NCBI GenBank assembly: GCA_025403435.1
Contig: CM046345.1
Coordinates: 2,852,001 to 2,916,000, forward strand
Source: Artocarpus heterophyllus
Lineage: Eukaryota; Streptophyta; Magnoliopsida; Rosales; Moraceae
DNA length: 64,000 bases
Reading direction: 5' to 3'
The stretch's first letter is position 1. Each line of letters opens with the position of its first letter. The position numbers and the translations under genes are program-made. The notes below the pieces were generated by a model. The model saw nothing but the letters and a program-made list of their open reading frames with translations. It had not been told where the DNA came from and did not search any database. This document shows positions 44,640 through 55,900 of this stretch, piece by piece.

Positions 44640-44917
44640 TAATGTAAGGTTTAGGGATGTCATTTTTTATGGCGGTTTTTCTTAAAAACAATCAAGTAAT
44701 GAAGACTTTCTATGATGGTTTGTTGAGAAAACTATCATGGAAGGCTTCATTACTACGATGGTCTTTTCATAAACTCATTGTGTAATGATTTATTTTTACG
44801 ACAGTTTCCTGAGAAAATTTGATACCTAAATGGATGTTCTACGACAGCTTTTTAACCATCGTCAAAGTTTTCCACGACGGTTTAAAACCGTCATGGAAGG
44901 CCATGTTTGTAGCAGTG
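44640..44917 (+). mobile_element. Right subterminal region and terminus of a CACTA element
   Basis: The block ends GTTTGTAGCAGTG, whose reverse complement CACTGCTACAAAC is a CACTA-type terminal repeat. Upstream are repeated forms of ACGACGGTTTT and TATCATGGAAGGC in both orientations (about 44664, 44715, 44754, 44799, 44840 and 44872), which are typical CACTA subterminal repeats. The next three bases, TCA, would be the target duplication. No matching left terminus is seen, so the element is 5'-truncated. Confidence 0.75.
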
Positions 44918-45140
44918 TCAAACTGAAAACCATATTTGTTTTCTTTTTCAATAGAAAAGGGAAAGAAAGTTTTTAGATATTCGTGATTTTAAGATACAAT
45001 CAATCGAAGGGATTGATCCAATCCAAACAAAAAAGGAAGGGTTTCTTTTAGGAAAGGGATTAAAGAAAACGGGATTCAAAATACAAGTACAATAAAAAAA
45101 AACAACAGGGAAATTTTTGTCATATATTTTATATCGTTTT

Positions 45141-45209
45141 GGCGGCATGGCCGAGCGGTAAGCGGAGGACTTAGATCTTGTTGTCCCAGTTCAAATCCGG
45201 GTGTCGCCT
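45141..45209 (+). pseudogene. trnC-GCA: Plastid trnC-GCA pseudogene
   Basis: It begins GGCGGCATGGCCGAGCGGTAA and ends with T arm CCAGTTCAAATCCGG and acceptor GTGTCGCCT, the frame of chloroplast tRNA-Cys. One G is missing in the D arm. The anticodon loop, normally CTGCAAA, reads CTTAGAT, so the GCA anticodon is lost. At 69 bases it is about two shorter than usual. It is not expected to be a working tRNA. Confidence 0.8.
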
Positions 45210-45330
45210 AATTAACAAAAGAATCGAAATACTTTATTTTGTTTTGCTGATATAACTTAGCAAATTTTTTCCAGCAGAAGCAAGTAGAAGAAAAGGACTC
45301 TGGATACTTGCTTGATTCTAAGTATCTGGA

Positions 45331-45340
45331 GGGGGGGGGG
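45331..45340 (+). repeat. Run of ten G in the plastid-derived spacer
   Basis: Ten G follow AGTATCTGGA downstream of the trnC pseudogene. It is a homopolymer of the kind common in plastid spacers. Confidence 0.8.
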
Positions 45341-45598
45341 TTCTACTCTATAAAATGAAAATGCTGTATTTCGCTAGGGTTTAGGAAAAGATTATAGTCG
45401 TCAAAAAGAACTGGTAATTTTGTCATCCTGGTAAGATTCTATGACTTTCCTATCAATCTAATCAAATTGTATAGATCCTGCGAGGGTTTTGTGGGAATTA
45501 ATTTTAATTTTTTGCTGCTTCTTTGAATCACAAATTCCAACAAAACCCAACACCTTTCACAACGAATGTAGTGTCTACTAACTGGATCTTGAATTAGA

Positions 45599-45898
45599 TT
45601 GGATAATCCGATGGAGAATATAATGAAACTATTAGTTGTGAAAAAAGTAGAAGATACTTTGTATACTACACTGTGGAAACATTTTATTGATTCAAAATTG
45701 GATAAAACCCTTTCAAAATCGGACGTGAAAGTTTCCTTTCATCCGGCTCAAATAGTTACACCAAATAAAGATAAAAAAAGGGAGTTTCCACTTTCAAATT
45801 TTATAAAACCCCAAAAGATCTACTCCTTACTCAAGTTCCCAAAGAAGATCAAGCAACATTTCATTGATTCATTCTTCTTTTTCTGTTTATTTTATTAG
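45599..45898 (+). other. Open frame of 99 codons in plastid-like sequence, unknown
   Basis: The frame starts MDNPMENIMKLLVVKKVEDT and is Lys/Phe/Ile-rich with a hydrophobic end (FIDSFFFFCLFY). I do not recognise it as a chloroplast protein. It could be a chance frame in A+T-rich spacer DNA. No domain or signal is visible. Confidence 0.25.
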
Positions 45899-46047
45899 AT
45901 TTTCTGAATTCTTTATTCAATTAGTAATTATTGCATAAAATAAATGAAATGTGAAATTCTTGAGTAGTCTACTTCCCTTCGAATGATAAATCCCCTTACT
46001 TTTACTTAATTAAAGTAATAAATGGAGTACCTTAGAATTCATAAGGG

Positions 46048-46240
46048 ATTTATTTGTCTATGTACCGTTCCATTCAATCTTTTAGGTCCCTACTTTTCCT
46101 CGATGGTTATGTCACGATGTCTTTAAAGCCTATATGCGATGTATAGACTCCTGCAACCATGACATATTTCCTTATTTGGACATAATTTCATCTCTTTTCT
46201 TTCTAAACGAAAAGGAATGGTTAATTCCACATAAAGAAAT
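46048..46240 (+). repeat. Plastid-like segment, copy 2, without the deletion
   Basis: The left part matches 39790-39892. The insert from TCCTGCAACCATGACATATT to TTTCTTTCTAAAC (about 46149-46207) is absent from copy 1, and the right part matches 39893-39923. Flanking sequences differ between copies. Confidence 0.8.
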
Positions 46241-46369
46241 AAGTCTTTTTTTCACGAGGTATAATGATAAACCTATTTATTTATTACTGAATTGACCATA
46301 GACCAATTCCCCTTTTTACTTGTGATTATTGAACACACCCATAATTATCATTCTATTCTGAGTTTCATG

Positions 46370-47310
46370 TTACTTCTACCAAGAGACATGTCAAATCCAG
46401 AGTTGTGTGTTCCTTATCGGGGACATACATGGGTATTTGATTGAAAGTCGAGAAGGCGTCCATGAAGCTTATCAACTCATGGCCTGCAGTGGCATCTACT
46501 AACTAGTCAATTCATGGGAAAAGGAAGACGTCTTTTTTGGGACAGGCATTGTTAAGTCAGGGAAGTCCATGCATCTCCTCCATTTCCTTTTAGGCTTCTT
46601 TGCTAAGATTGGACTAACGATCCAGGTCAGGTAGTATGCTCCTCAGATGGACTTGCTCTTCATGAGCTCGTCCCACTTCCTCCCTTAAGGTTTGGTATCT
46701 TTTAGCATTAAAGGGCCTCTTTTGTTATCTTTTTGGTGGGAAGGTTGGGTCAATGATGAGATAGTGACATATAACTATAGGAGATAAGCCTACCATATTC
46801 TCATATGTCAAGGCACACATCTCAAGGTTCTTTTTCAAGAAGGCTATCATGTCTGCACGTTGCTGTGATGTGAGCTCGGTGCTTGTCTTCATTGTTTTGC
46901 TTAGGTCCTTATCCTCTACCATGTAATCCTTGAGGTCTTTTATCAGTTTTGTTGTGATAGTATCGTCATCTAGCCTAGGGTCAAGGTCAAATTCATCACA
47001 AGTAGGAGCCTGACTTTCGATCATCATCTTATTTTTGAGGAATTTATAGTCTCTTCTTGAATCTGAATATGTAGTTTGGGCATCATATTGCTTCCCTCTC
47101 ATCTCTCCAACTCCATTCTTGGTTGGAAACTTAACCAACTGATGGTAGATGGATAAGACGGTCTTGAGCATCCATAGAGAGTGGTCTCTCGATCACAAAA
47201 TTATACTGGGTATCTCCCTTAACAATCATAAAGTTTGATATTATGGTAGTAGTATTTGGTCAGGTATCGACGGTAACGAAAGGAGTGATCATTCCTTCGA
47301 GGACAGTACT
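46370..47310 (-). pseudogene. Tat-type gypsy protease-RT fragment
   Basis: On the minus strand, starting near 47210, the sequence reads MIVKGDTQYNFVIERPLSMD (end of a retroviral-type protease domain; usual form YNAILGRP). It continues LSIYHQLVKFPTKNGVGEMR with RGKQYDAQ, then a long linker (open 46725-47171). Then come LREEVGRAHEEQ and LNNACPKKDVFLFPMN, LVDATAGHELISFMDAFSTF and NQIPM, the first part of gypsy RT. The DAFSTFNQI block corresponds to DAYSGYNQI, which holds the first catalytic Asp. The fragment ends soon after at about 46380; the YxDD box is absent. Two stops occur in the RT part. Confidence 0.8.
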
Positions 47311-50300
47311 TGTAACACCCTCTTACGGGCATCGTAGAGAACGTTTCTTTTAATGTTACACTTAATAATCACCGATAAGCAGTCAAAAACAATTAATAAC
47401 ACTTAGAGAAATATCTTAAAAAAACATGCATTTTTTCTAAAGACCACTATCTGGATTTTTTTCTCTTCTTTGATTAGTCCAATAGAACACCAAAGGCGTT
47501 CGGTTAACTGACCACCATCAGAAATAGTTAGTTTACTAAAACGAAACAAAACATCCAACTAAAATTAATTATGATGGAATAAATATCATAGTGTAGTTTA
47601 AGAAACCAAAAATCTAAAAATACAAATTGCATTCGATGAAAACATGTCCAAAGAAAACATTATATATAAAACTAGGTCTCAAACAAACAAAAGTGCAGAG
47701 CATTATAATTTTAATATTATTTGAGTTCAAATTTCTTTCATGACATGACTACATTTCTAATCTAACACTCTTTGTACACATGCCCGTTCCCATCCTCCAC
47801 CTTATTAGGCTTGTTTTCTATCTTTGTCTATAACATGATATAAACTAAGTAAGCATAAACTTAATAAATACACTTTCCTATCTCACAATACAAAATGTTT
47901 CATAAAAATCATTACATGATATCATAATCATAATTAACGTAGTGCGTGAGGACACGTTTATAAAGAACATATCTTTTCATTTAGACTTTCATATTCAAAC
48001 ATTATTCATTTTACCTTTTGGGACCCAAGCACTGCACCATAAACATAAGCATAGTTGTACAAGAAAAGTGATGTGCTTAATCTCAAACCAAACGTACAAG
48101 TGGGACAGTCCACCTAGCGGGTCAAATATAAACATAGGGTGTACAATGCTTAATTAAGTAATACATACATATAAATATACTTTAAACATACCTTCTCATT
48201 AAAACATCTATTAAAAACATTGCAACAAGAGTTTTTGTAAGAAGATAATATTTAAAAACATACTTAAAAATTATCATAAAACATATTTTTAAAATTTTTT
48301 TGTAAACTTTTATCATGTTACACGTGAGAATGTACTTACTTGACTTGCTCGCTTACTAAACCTTATTTTTGATGACATAGCCGCAGTTCATGGTGTACTT
48401 GTCGTTGGAGTATCCATATCAATCATTCATATAATAGATGAAATTAATATTTATGTTCATAATATCATTTAATATGATAGTACATAATCCAATATCATTC
48501 TTAATGAAATAAAACACCTTTAAGTGATAAACATGCACTTAGAATCAAGGAACATAAAGGTAGAAAACTTAACCTTTAAAACTTTTTGAAAATTTATTCT
48601 CCTTATAAATATGATAAAAATGTAAAACTCCTTCCATAACATACCTAACATATAAAAACATCACTCATATTTTCTTCTCTTAAAAATATTAATCCAAAAT
48701 ACCTTTTTAAATTGTTTAAAACATTCAAGCAAATCTACAAGTAAGAAAAACTGAATGACCTTTACGGATTCTTCAACTTATATCTTATAATTCACCCTCA
48801 ATTTGAGCATAAAACCATACTAAAATCAAGTTAACATATATATAACATTTAGATTTTTCTTTAACAATAAAAATATCCTTTGATAATTTAAATAAATCAC
48901 AGAAACAATACAGCAAAATCTGCTAGCAACCACTAGATAGTGAGCAGTCACTATCTAAAATTTTATATTAAATAACTTATGTTATAAAACAATTTATAAA
49001 TTTTTTTTGACATAATAGCAAAAAAACATATCCAAAAATTAGCTTTGAATAAATTTAGAATAATTCAAAACATATGTTTGAACTTGGAGGTAATGTTGAC
49101 ATAAGACATGTTAAAAGTGAACAACCTATATTCAAAATTTTTATAAAATGAAATGTGCATGATATGGTTCTGAAACTTTTTTATATCGTGGTTAACAACA
49201 AATAAACACCAAAAAATATGAAATTATGAAAAACAAATTTAAAATATGATTTTCAATCTTATAAAATTTGTAGAAAATATCACGCAGACATTTATATACA
49301 CTTAGCACTCAATGATCAATGAATTTTATCTCAAAACATAGAAAAGATATGAAGCTAAAAATTTACAAACTAACATTTAACATGCCGGCAAAGACCTACA
49401 AATTTTTACAGAACCAATAGTTGTTGTTTGTCTAATAGAACAAACCTCACAAGACACAAATATAAATCCATCAGCATATAAAAATCTATGAGTAGCGCTT
49501 GTTTAAAGGCTCATAACATTTAAAATATGTTGAAAGAAAATTTATAAAAATTTTTGGTTTTTCCTAAGATATAAATATACGTCATATCCAAAAATCACAA
49601 TGAGATAAAATCATTCCAACCTAAAACATCACTAGGAATTTACCAAACAAGTGAACCCTAAAATCCTCATATCACATTCCAATAACACAAATTATTATAA
49701 ATTTGACCCAAACTTATACAACTCTAAAAATTAAATATAACATGAACATCATGAAATTAAACATTCCCATAAATTAATAGAATTGAAAACAAGTTTATGT
49801 CATATCATCAAAATTCACTTATGGAAGCCAAACTCTTGATTGAAGCATAGCTACATACCCAAAATTCCAAATCCAAATCATTCCAAATACACATAATTAT
49901 CAACATACGCATCAACAAAACCCAAGCATCAAACATATAAATAAATTCATACTTTGTGTCCTTGAATTCTTTGAGAGAGAAAACTTTCAAGAAATAAAAT
50001 TTGAAATGAATAATGTGCAGGACTTAGGGAAGAAAAGAGAGCATAAAAGCATAAACGAATAGGAAAAAAGATGGAAGCAAAAAAAGATAGGAATAATATA
50101 TGCACATGAACCTACATATTTATAAACATACGTAACTCTAATCCCATCCTAAAGGGGTTTCTTTTTTCTTTTTTTTTTTCTATTTTTTCCTCACGTCAAT
50201 TTTCCGTTGCCATTCATAAATTATAAATACACACACATATAACCTACCTTATACACTATGCTATGTACTATAGCTTATACACTGATAGAAAAATGTAATA

Positions 50301-50934
50301 TGCTTTCCAAGACTAACTTCGAGTAACTTGAAAGTTGCCCTTTTTTTTCAGAACGGCAAGTTAACTTGCCTTGAATTGCATTGCACGGCGTATGCTGTTT
50401 TTCCTCTTTCTAAATCACGGTGACAAAAGTTTATACATATAATAATAATCCATCAAAATATATAATATAATTTATTATAAAACATATATTATATACAACA
50501 ATCATATATGCTTTTATAACGCAAAAAATTCACACATTTTTTTTTTCTTTTGGACACTTCCTAATGTTAGGGTTTTTAAAACCATATTAAACCATGCTAT
50601 ACATGTAATTATCACAAAATCATAAATGTTTTTAAACGATAGACAATGTACAATAAAATTCAGGTCATTATCAAAATATGACTCTAGGGCATATATAACT
50701 CTAAAGCAGCATAAATTTAAGGCATGTTGAAACATTTGAACAAATCAAATACTTTATGCTTGTCATCATTTTTGACATGAATATTCCTAACACATCAATC
50801 CCTCGTGGCTTTTATCTACGACATTTCCAAATAAAACATAAATTTACTTCACATAAATCATAAATAGCATGTGAATATCATGTTCTAATGCTAAATTCAC
50901 GCAATTATGCATTGAAAAAAATGGAGGGTGTTAT
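47311..50934 (-). repeat. 3' LTR of antisense gypsy element F (about 3.6 kb)
   Basis: On the plus strand it runs from TGTAACACCCTCTTACGGG to GGAGGGTGTTATA, so both ends carry the inverted TGTAACACCCTC signature. The left 860 bases align with 52667-53177 and 55186-55453. Parts align with LTR I. It is unusually long and A+T-rich and holds no gene I can recognise. At 47505-47517 TTCGGTTAACTGA (TTCGGCTAACCAA in the other LTR, about 52860) may be a single remote relative of the palindrome. Confidence 0.7.
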
Positions 50935-51000
50935 AACTTTCTCCACCTTATAAGAGTTTTGTCCTCAAAACTCATAAAAATTGCAGAAACCTGATATTAT

Positions 51001-51060
51001 CCTTGCTCTACCATGTAGCCTCCTAGACTGTCCTTGCTCTACCATGTAGCCTCCTTGACT
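51001..51060 (+). repeat. Two tandem copies of a 31-bp unit
   Basis: The unit begins CCTTGCTCTACCATGTAGCC and is followed by TCCTAGACTGT in the first copy and TCCTTGACT in the second. On the minus strand it would duplicate the EATW motif at the C terminus of Pol. Confidence 0.85.
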
Positions 51061-52650
51061 AACGTGATATCTTTATTCCTCAAACTCTTGGTTGTAAAGT
51101 CATATCATTTTTTCCATGTGGCTTCCTTAATCTCTTAATTTCCTAATCACACATGACTAGAGGAAAGTCGTTGTTCCACAATATCTTCCTTTTCAATCAT
51201 AGACGTATATTGACTTAACCTTATTGCTTATATTCTAACAAACTTCTTCTTTTTTGCTTCTTTTATGGGCTTAAGAACATGCAAACGGTATATATATTCT
51301 TAAGATATGAACATGAAAAACGTTGCATAAAAAATCTAGAGTATCACATCCTCCCCTCCATTATTCCTTAAAATATGTGAATTAATGAGTATGTAAAGAA
51401 ATTTTCTAGTCCTCTTTCTTAACGTCCCTTCACATGAAAATTTTCTTTAAAATCATGTCCAATTAAAGTTTCCAAACATCCAACAACCATATCATATGCA
51501 ATGTTTGAATTCCCTTTGTGTCTTTCTATATTTCTCTTCCTATTACCTTTCATGAAAGTATAGATCAAACTGCAAAGTTCATTCTTTCACTTTCTTTTGT
51601 CTCGTTATCATGTATGTAAACTTGTCTTTAATCATATCGCAAAGTGAATTGTACTCAAGAAACTCATTACTCCACATATACAAACAATTCTAAATTATGC
51701 ATATTTGGCTTCAAGATACAGAAAAACCCCATGCACTCTAATAAATCAACTAGCATATCTCCATACTCATTAAGTAACTAATCCTTTTTAAAACATTAAA
51801 AGTATACCATACTTGAAGCTTGACTTTTTTCTCCAAATCTCATACTAAACCTTTTGGACATTGCTTTAGAATAATAATATATCACCATATAAAAATTTAG
51901 GCTTACCCTGTCTCTTCATTCAATAATTCCTCAACTAATATCCTCTAAAAGAAAATAATAATCTCTAATCTTTTGCATTAATAATTCTAGAATACATTGT
52001 CATTCTTCTTATTTCTCGTTGACGTCTCTGCTAATTCCAAGGCATCTAAAAAAAACCTTTCATGTGTGATCTCTATCATATCATGCTATTAACCATTCAA
52101 TTTGCTAAAATGTTATCATAAACAATTTTCTCCCAAACTAAGTCATTAATTCAATAGACTAGACCTTAATTCTCATGAAGCCTCAAAGATTCATATAGTC
52201 AATTCTTTTGACGACATGCAAATTTTCAAAAACATCCTTCACTTAAAAAATGAAATTTACTACAGTGATGTACCATGTGATCTTACAAAAATCCCTTCAC
52301 TATCATTGTAAAAGTCTCAACTTGTTCCATCAAAATGTGTATCATTATGCTTCTTTATGTTACGTATCATTCGTCAACTTTTCCATGAACTTTCTTTCTA
52401 AGAAAAATACTATAATCACATAATTAAGCTCATGTCGTTGTACTTCTTGGTTATCAATTATTCTATTATACATAAATAATGAAATAACAATTGCTTGTTG
52501 CCATAAATAACATAAGTCTACGTTTAACAGGCCTAATAAGATAATATAGTCATAGAAAATCTATCTCAGCATCCATATACTAAAGAATAAATTCTATACT
52601 CACATGAGGACTTGAAACTAACGTGTGGCAATGCGCATTGGAAACAAAAA

Positions 52651-52664
52651 CTACTCTAATACCA
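52651..52664 (-). other. Primer-binding site of element F
   Basis: The minus strand reads TGGTATTAGAGTAG, corresponding to TGGTATCAGAGCAG with two C-to-T changes. It fixes the orientation of F and the 5' LTR boundary. Confidence 0.75.
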
Positions 52665-53177
52665 TTACATTAATGCCCTCTTATGGGCATTACAGGGAAC
52701 GTTTCTTTTACTGCTACACTTAATAATCATCCATAAGCAGTCAAAACAATCAATAATACTCAGAGAAATATCCCAAGAAAACATACATTTTTGTAAAACC
52801 ACTTACTAGATTTATTCTTTTCCTCCTTCTCTGGTTTGCCCAACAAAACACCATGGGCATTCGGCTAACCAACTAGCTATAGAAATTGCTGGTTTACAAA
52901 AACAAAACAAAACATCTAACAAAGACTAGCTATAACGAAATAAATATTATAGCGTAGTTTCTATATAATAAAACTAAGAAACCAAAAATCTAAAAATACA
53001 AATTGCATTCAAGGCAAACATTTACAAAAGAAAACATTAAATATAAACTAGGTCACAAACAAACAAAAGTGTGGAACATTATGATTTAAATATTGTTTGA
53101 GTTCAAATTGCTTTCATGACATAACTTTGTTTCCAATCTAACACTCCTTGCACACACTGTTCCCGTCCTCCACCTTT

Positions 53178-55185
53178 TGTAACACCCCTGAATTTTAAAG
53201 TGAGATTAATTATGTTAAGTTTAATTATTAAGTGTACCAAGTGTGAATTTAATGTCAATTTTTGTCATTTAAGATTTTATTTCATCTGTTACATTTTTTA
53301 AAAAAAATTGATTTTTAGTTTTTAAAATACAAATGATATTTTACACTACATTTTTCCCATATTTACAAAAATGCTCTTGAGTCTTTTTTTTTTTTCTCTC
53401 ACTTTTCTCTCTCTTTACCATTTTTCTTTTCTTTCCTTTTTCCTTCTCGTTTTCTCTCAGTTCTCTCTCGTCTCTCTCTGTGCAAATCTCTCTTTCTCTC
53501 TTCTTTGAAAAATTTCATACCCAAGCTTTAAACTCGTTAATTTGAAGCTAAGAGACAGAGATTCAAGCCAAAAAATCCTCTTCAAAAATGTTGATTTGAG
53601 GTTAGCCCTTTTTCTCCAAAACTGTTTTATTTTCGTTTTGAATCTTTGATGTATTTTGTAATCTGAACTTTGGTGAGCTTAGATAATATTAATCTAAGCT
53701 TATAAGACTTGTTTTATCATAAATTTAAGCTTTATTTGAACAAAAATCAACTTAATCAAGTTTTTGCATTTTTCTTTGATTTTCAAATCAAAGGTGAAAT
53801 TGAGTTTAAACTTGGGAAAAATTGTTTAAATATGTTCTAGTATGATTTTCTAAGCTTTCTATATGATTTTCATACTCTGGGATTGAGAAAACAGGTTTTA
53901 ATTTGAATTTTTGAGCTTAGGGAGGTCAAGACTCGAAGTCTTGGTTCCCTAAATTTTGCCAATTTGGTAGCTAAATTTGATCTTTGGCATGCCAAATTTA
54001 AGAAGTTTGACAGGCTGGATTCATATCTTCGGCAGGCCAAACTGTAGCAGTTCGGTAGGCTTAACTGTAGCAGTTCGGTAGGCCTAACTATAGCAGTTCG
54101 GTAGGCCTGTCTAAATGTTCAGAAGGTCGAATTATACAGGTTCGATAGGCCAAACTAGGATGTTCAGTACGCCAATTATGGACTTGAAAAATTGTATTTT
54201 TCTTTTGATTTTTAATGTTTAATGATTCCAAAATGTTTCAAAAAGCATTAAGACTTTGGGTTATGAATATTTTGAGTCAAAAGACACACTGATAATTAAA
54301 CTAACATAATGATATTTGTTAAATCTGATTTCTGATTTTAAATGCAATTTTCAAGGTTTTGAACGTATATGGAGCTTACGTTGAATTTTATTTGGAGCGT
54401 ACGTTATTGGAATTTCAATTGAGGTAGGGTATTCCTACCCCTTTCTTTGGCAGCCCTTTTTTTAAACTGTTTTGGCCAAATACTCGACCTTTTGAATAAT
54501 TGATGAAAATAATTTGTCTTTAATTTTGAAGAATGGTATTTTGATATTCCTTTTGGATTTCCAAAACTGGTACGGTGATGTTTTATCAAGTTACTTTCAA
54601 GTATGTTTTTAGTGATTTGTTAAGACTTTGAGATTCATCTCAAATAGAACGGATTGTGAACAATTCTTTATTTTTTATTACTATTTTAGAATAACTTGTT
54701 TTTAAATAATTATCCTACCAAACTTTACGCTCACATTTTCCTGTTTTTAAAAATTCCACTCCTAGATTTGAAGAGGAAGGAAGGTTTTAGGATCGAAACC
54801 TGGCTCTATGAGTAGATATGGTATTTTTTCTAGAACTGTGGTATGATGCGTATACTGTACGATTTGTCTTGATATCGGTCTTGATGTAGTTTTCGTCTCT
54901 ATCAATTGTATATTTTTAATTTATCTTAGAGACAATGATTTTTAGTATTCTTGTATTATTATTATTGATATTATTTGTATTTTATTTACCTACCCACCTT
55001 CGTGTTAAGCATCCATGTGATGGTGAATAAGGATAAGATCTCGGCCCCGCCTCGTGGCATTCACGTGATGGTGACCACCGATGATATTTATTTACTTTCA
55101 TGACTACTTGCTTAATTTTTCTTTATTTATCTTATTTTCATCTTCTTTACCCAAAACTTACTGATCCCCTCCCTAGGGCATCACA
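53178..55185 (+). mobile_element. Gypsy solo LTR (2,008 bp), target duplication CCTTT
   Basis: It begins TGTAACACCCCTGAATTTT and ends GGGCATCACA, flanked by CCTTT at 53173-53177 and 55186-55190. The start, the CT-rich leader (53390-53510) and the ending resemble the 5' LTR of J (TGTAACGCCCTGGAATT ... GGGGCATGACA), so it belongs to a related family. No primer site or coding region follows. It carries a large palindrome cluster at 53978-54173. Confidence 0.85.
53978..54173 (+). repeat. Palindrome cluster, about nine units, with tandem core
   Basis: Units include TTTGGCATGCCAAA, TTTGACAGGCTGG, TTCGGCAGGCCAAA, three TTCGGTAGGC(T/C)TAAC-type forms, TTCAGAAGGTCGAA, TTCGATAGGCCAAA and TTCAGTACGCCAA. 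Three consecutive 23-bp units built on TGTAGCAGTTCGGTAGGC run from 54044 to about 54110. Confidence 0.85.
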
Positions 55186-55499
55186 CCTTTTCAGGCTTTT
55201 TTCTACCTTTGCTTGTAACATGATATAAACTAAGAAAGCATAAGCTTAGTAAGTACATTTTCTTATCTTACAACATAAAATATTTTGTAAAAATTATTAC
55301 ATAATATCATAATCATAATCAGAGTAGTGCACGAGGCACATATTTATATAAAACATATCTTTTCATTTAAACTTCTATATTAAAACATTAGTCATTTTAT
55401 CTTTGAGGCCTAAGCATCTATAAACATAAACATAGTTGTACGAGAAGAGTGAGGTAGTAAGTTGTCCCTCTAAAGTAGCAATACTTTACAGCACCATTA

Positions 55500-55900
55500 A
55501 GCACGATGATATAATTGGAAGCCTTATAAAAGTTTAACTATAACTTGTGTGACACCACATATACTTGTGATGTAAAAAAGCAACAAAATTATCCAAAAGT
55601 TTAACACCTTTAGAGGCAATAAGAATGCAATCATGGATTTGACAATTTGATATAAACCTAAACTGCTAAGGAGAGACAATGCTTTGAGAAATTTAATAAA
55701 TCTAAATGAAATGACCTTGAAAATAAATTTAATCATTACCAAGAACAATTAGACGAAATAAATCAGTTGATAAAGCATCTCAGACTTTAGGAATGAGCAC
55801 AACAAAATTGGAATTGACGTTAAGAGAAACTTGACATATAATAAAGAAAGAATGCCATCCTAATAACCTCGTGTCCAAAAAAATCCCAAAATTTTTAATA
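55500..55900 (-). pseudogene. LINE-type reverse transcriptase fragment
   Basis: On the minus strand the sequence reads NSNFVVLIPKV, then a stop, DALSTD.FRLIVLGN and KFIFKVIS (about 55810-55690). This matches the plant non-LTR RT block N-S-x-F-x-x-L-I-P-K-x..D-x-F-R-P-I-x-L. The preceding codons GFFWTRGY.DGILSLL and the following VKSMIAFLLPL are consistent with flanking parts. It is a short, broken piece without the catalytic FADD box. Confidence 0.55.

Larger units (their letters stand above)
44918..46330. other. Second nuclear plastid DNA block (trnC region)
   Basis: Sequence characteristic of the chloroplast rpoB-trnC-petN spacers surrounds a trnC pseudogene: a GGAAGGGTTTCTTTTAGG stretch upstream and GCAGAAGCAAGTAGAAG downstream. 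The block continues through an unassigned open region (45599-45898) to the segment shared with 39790-39923. The right boundary lies between about 46260 and 46380. petN itself is not seen. Confidence 0.6.
50935..52666 (-). mobile_element. Short interior of element F
   Basis: Only 1.73 kb lies between the two LTRs. At its left end (3' side of the element) the minus strand reads EATW-like codons and ...FYEF.GQNSYKVEK, the end of a gypsy Pol followed by the polypurine-type AGGTGGAGAAAG. At its right end is the primer site. Between them I find no gag, RT or integrase motif; the region is A+T-rich. The element is therefore internally deleted or non-autonomous. Confidence 0.55.
52667..55453 (-). repeat. 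5' LTR of element F, split and truncated
   Basis: Positions 52667-53177 and 55186-55453 together align with the left end of the 47311 LTR (for example GGGAACGTTTCTTTTA and GGTTGTACGAGAAGAGTGA-like words). The solo LTR 53178-55185 interrupts it. Homology stops at about 55453, so roughly 2.7 kb of this LTR is missing. Confidence 0.75.
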
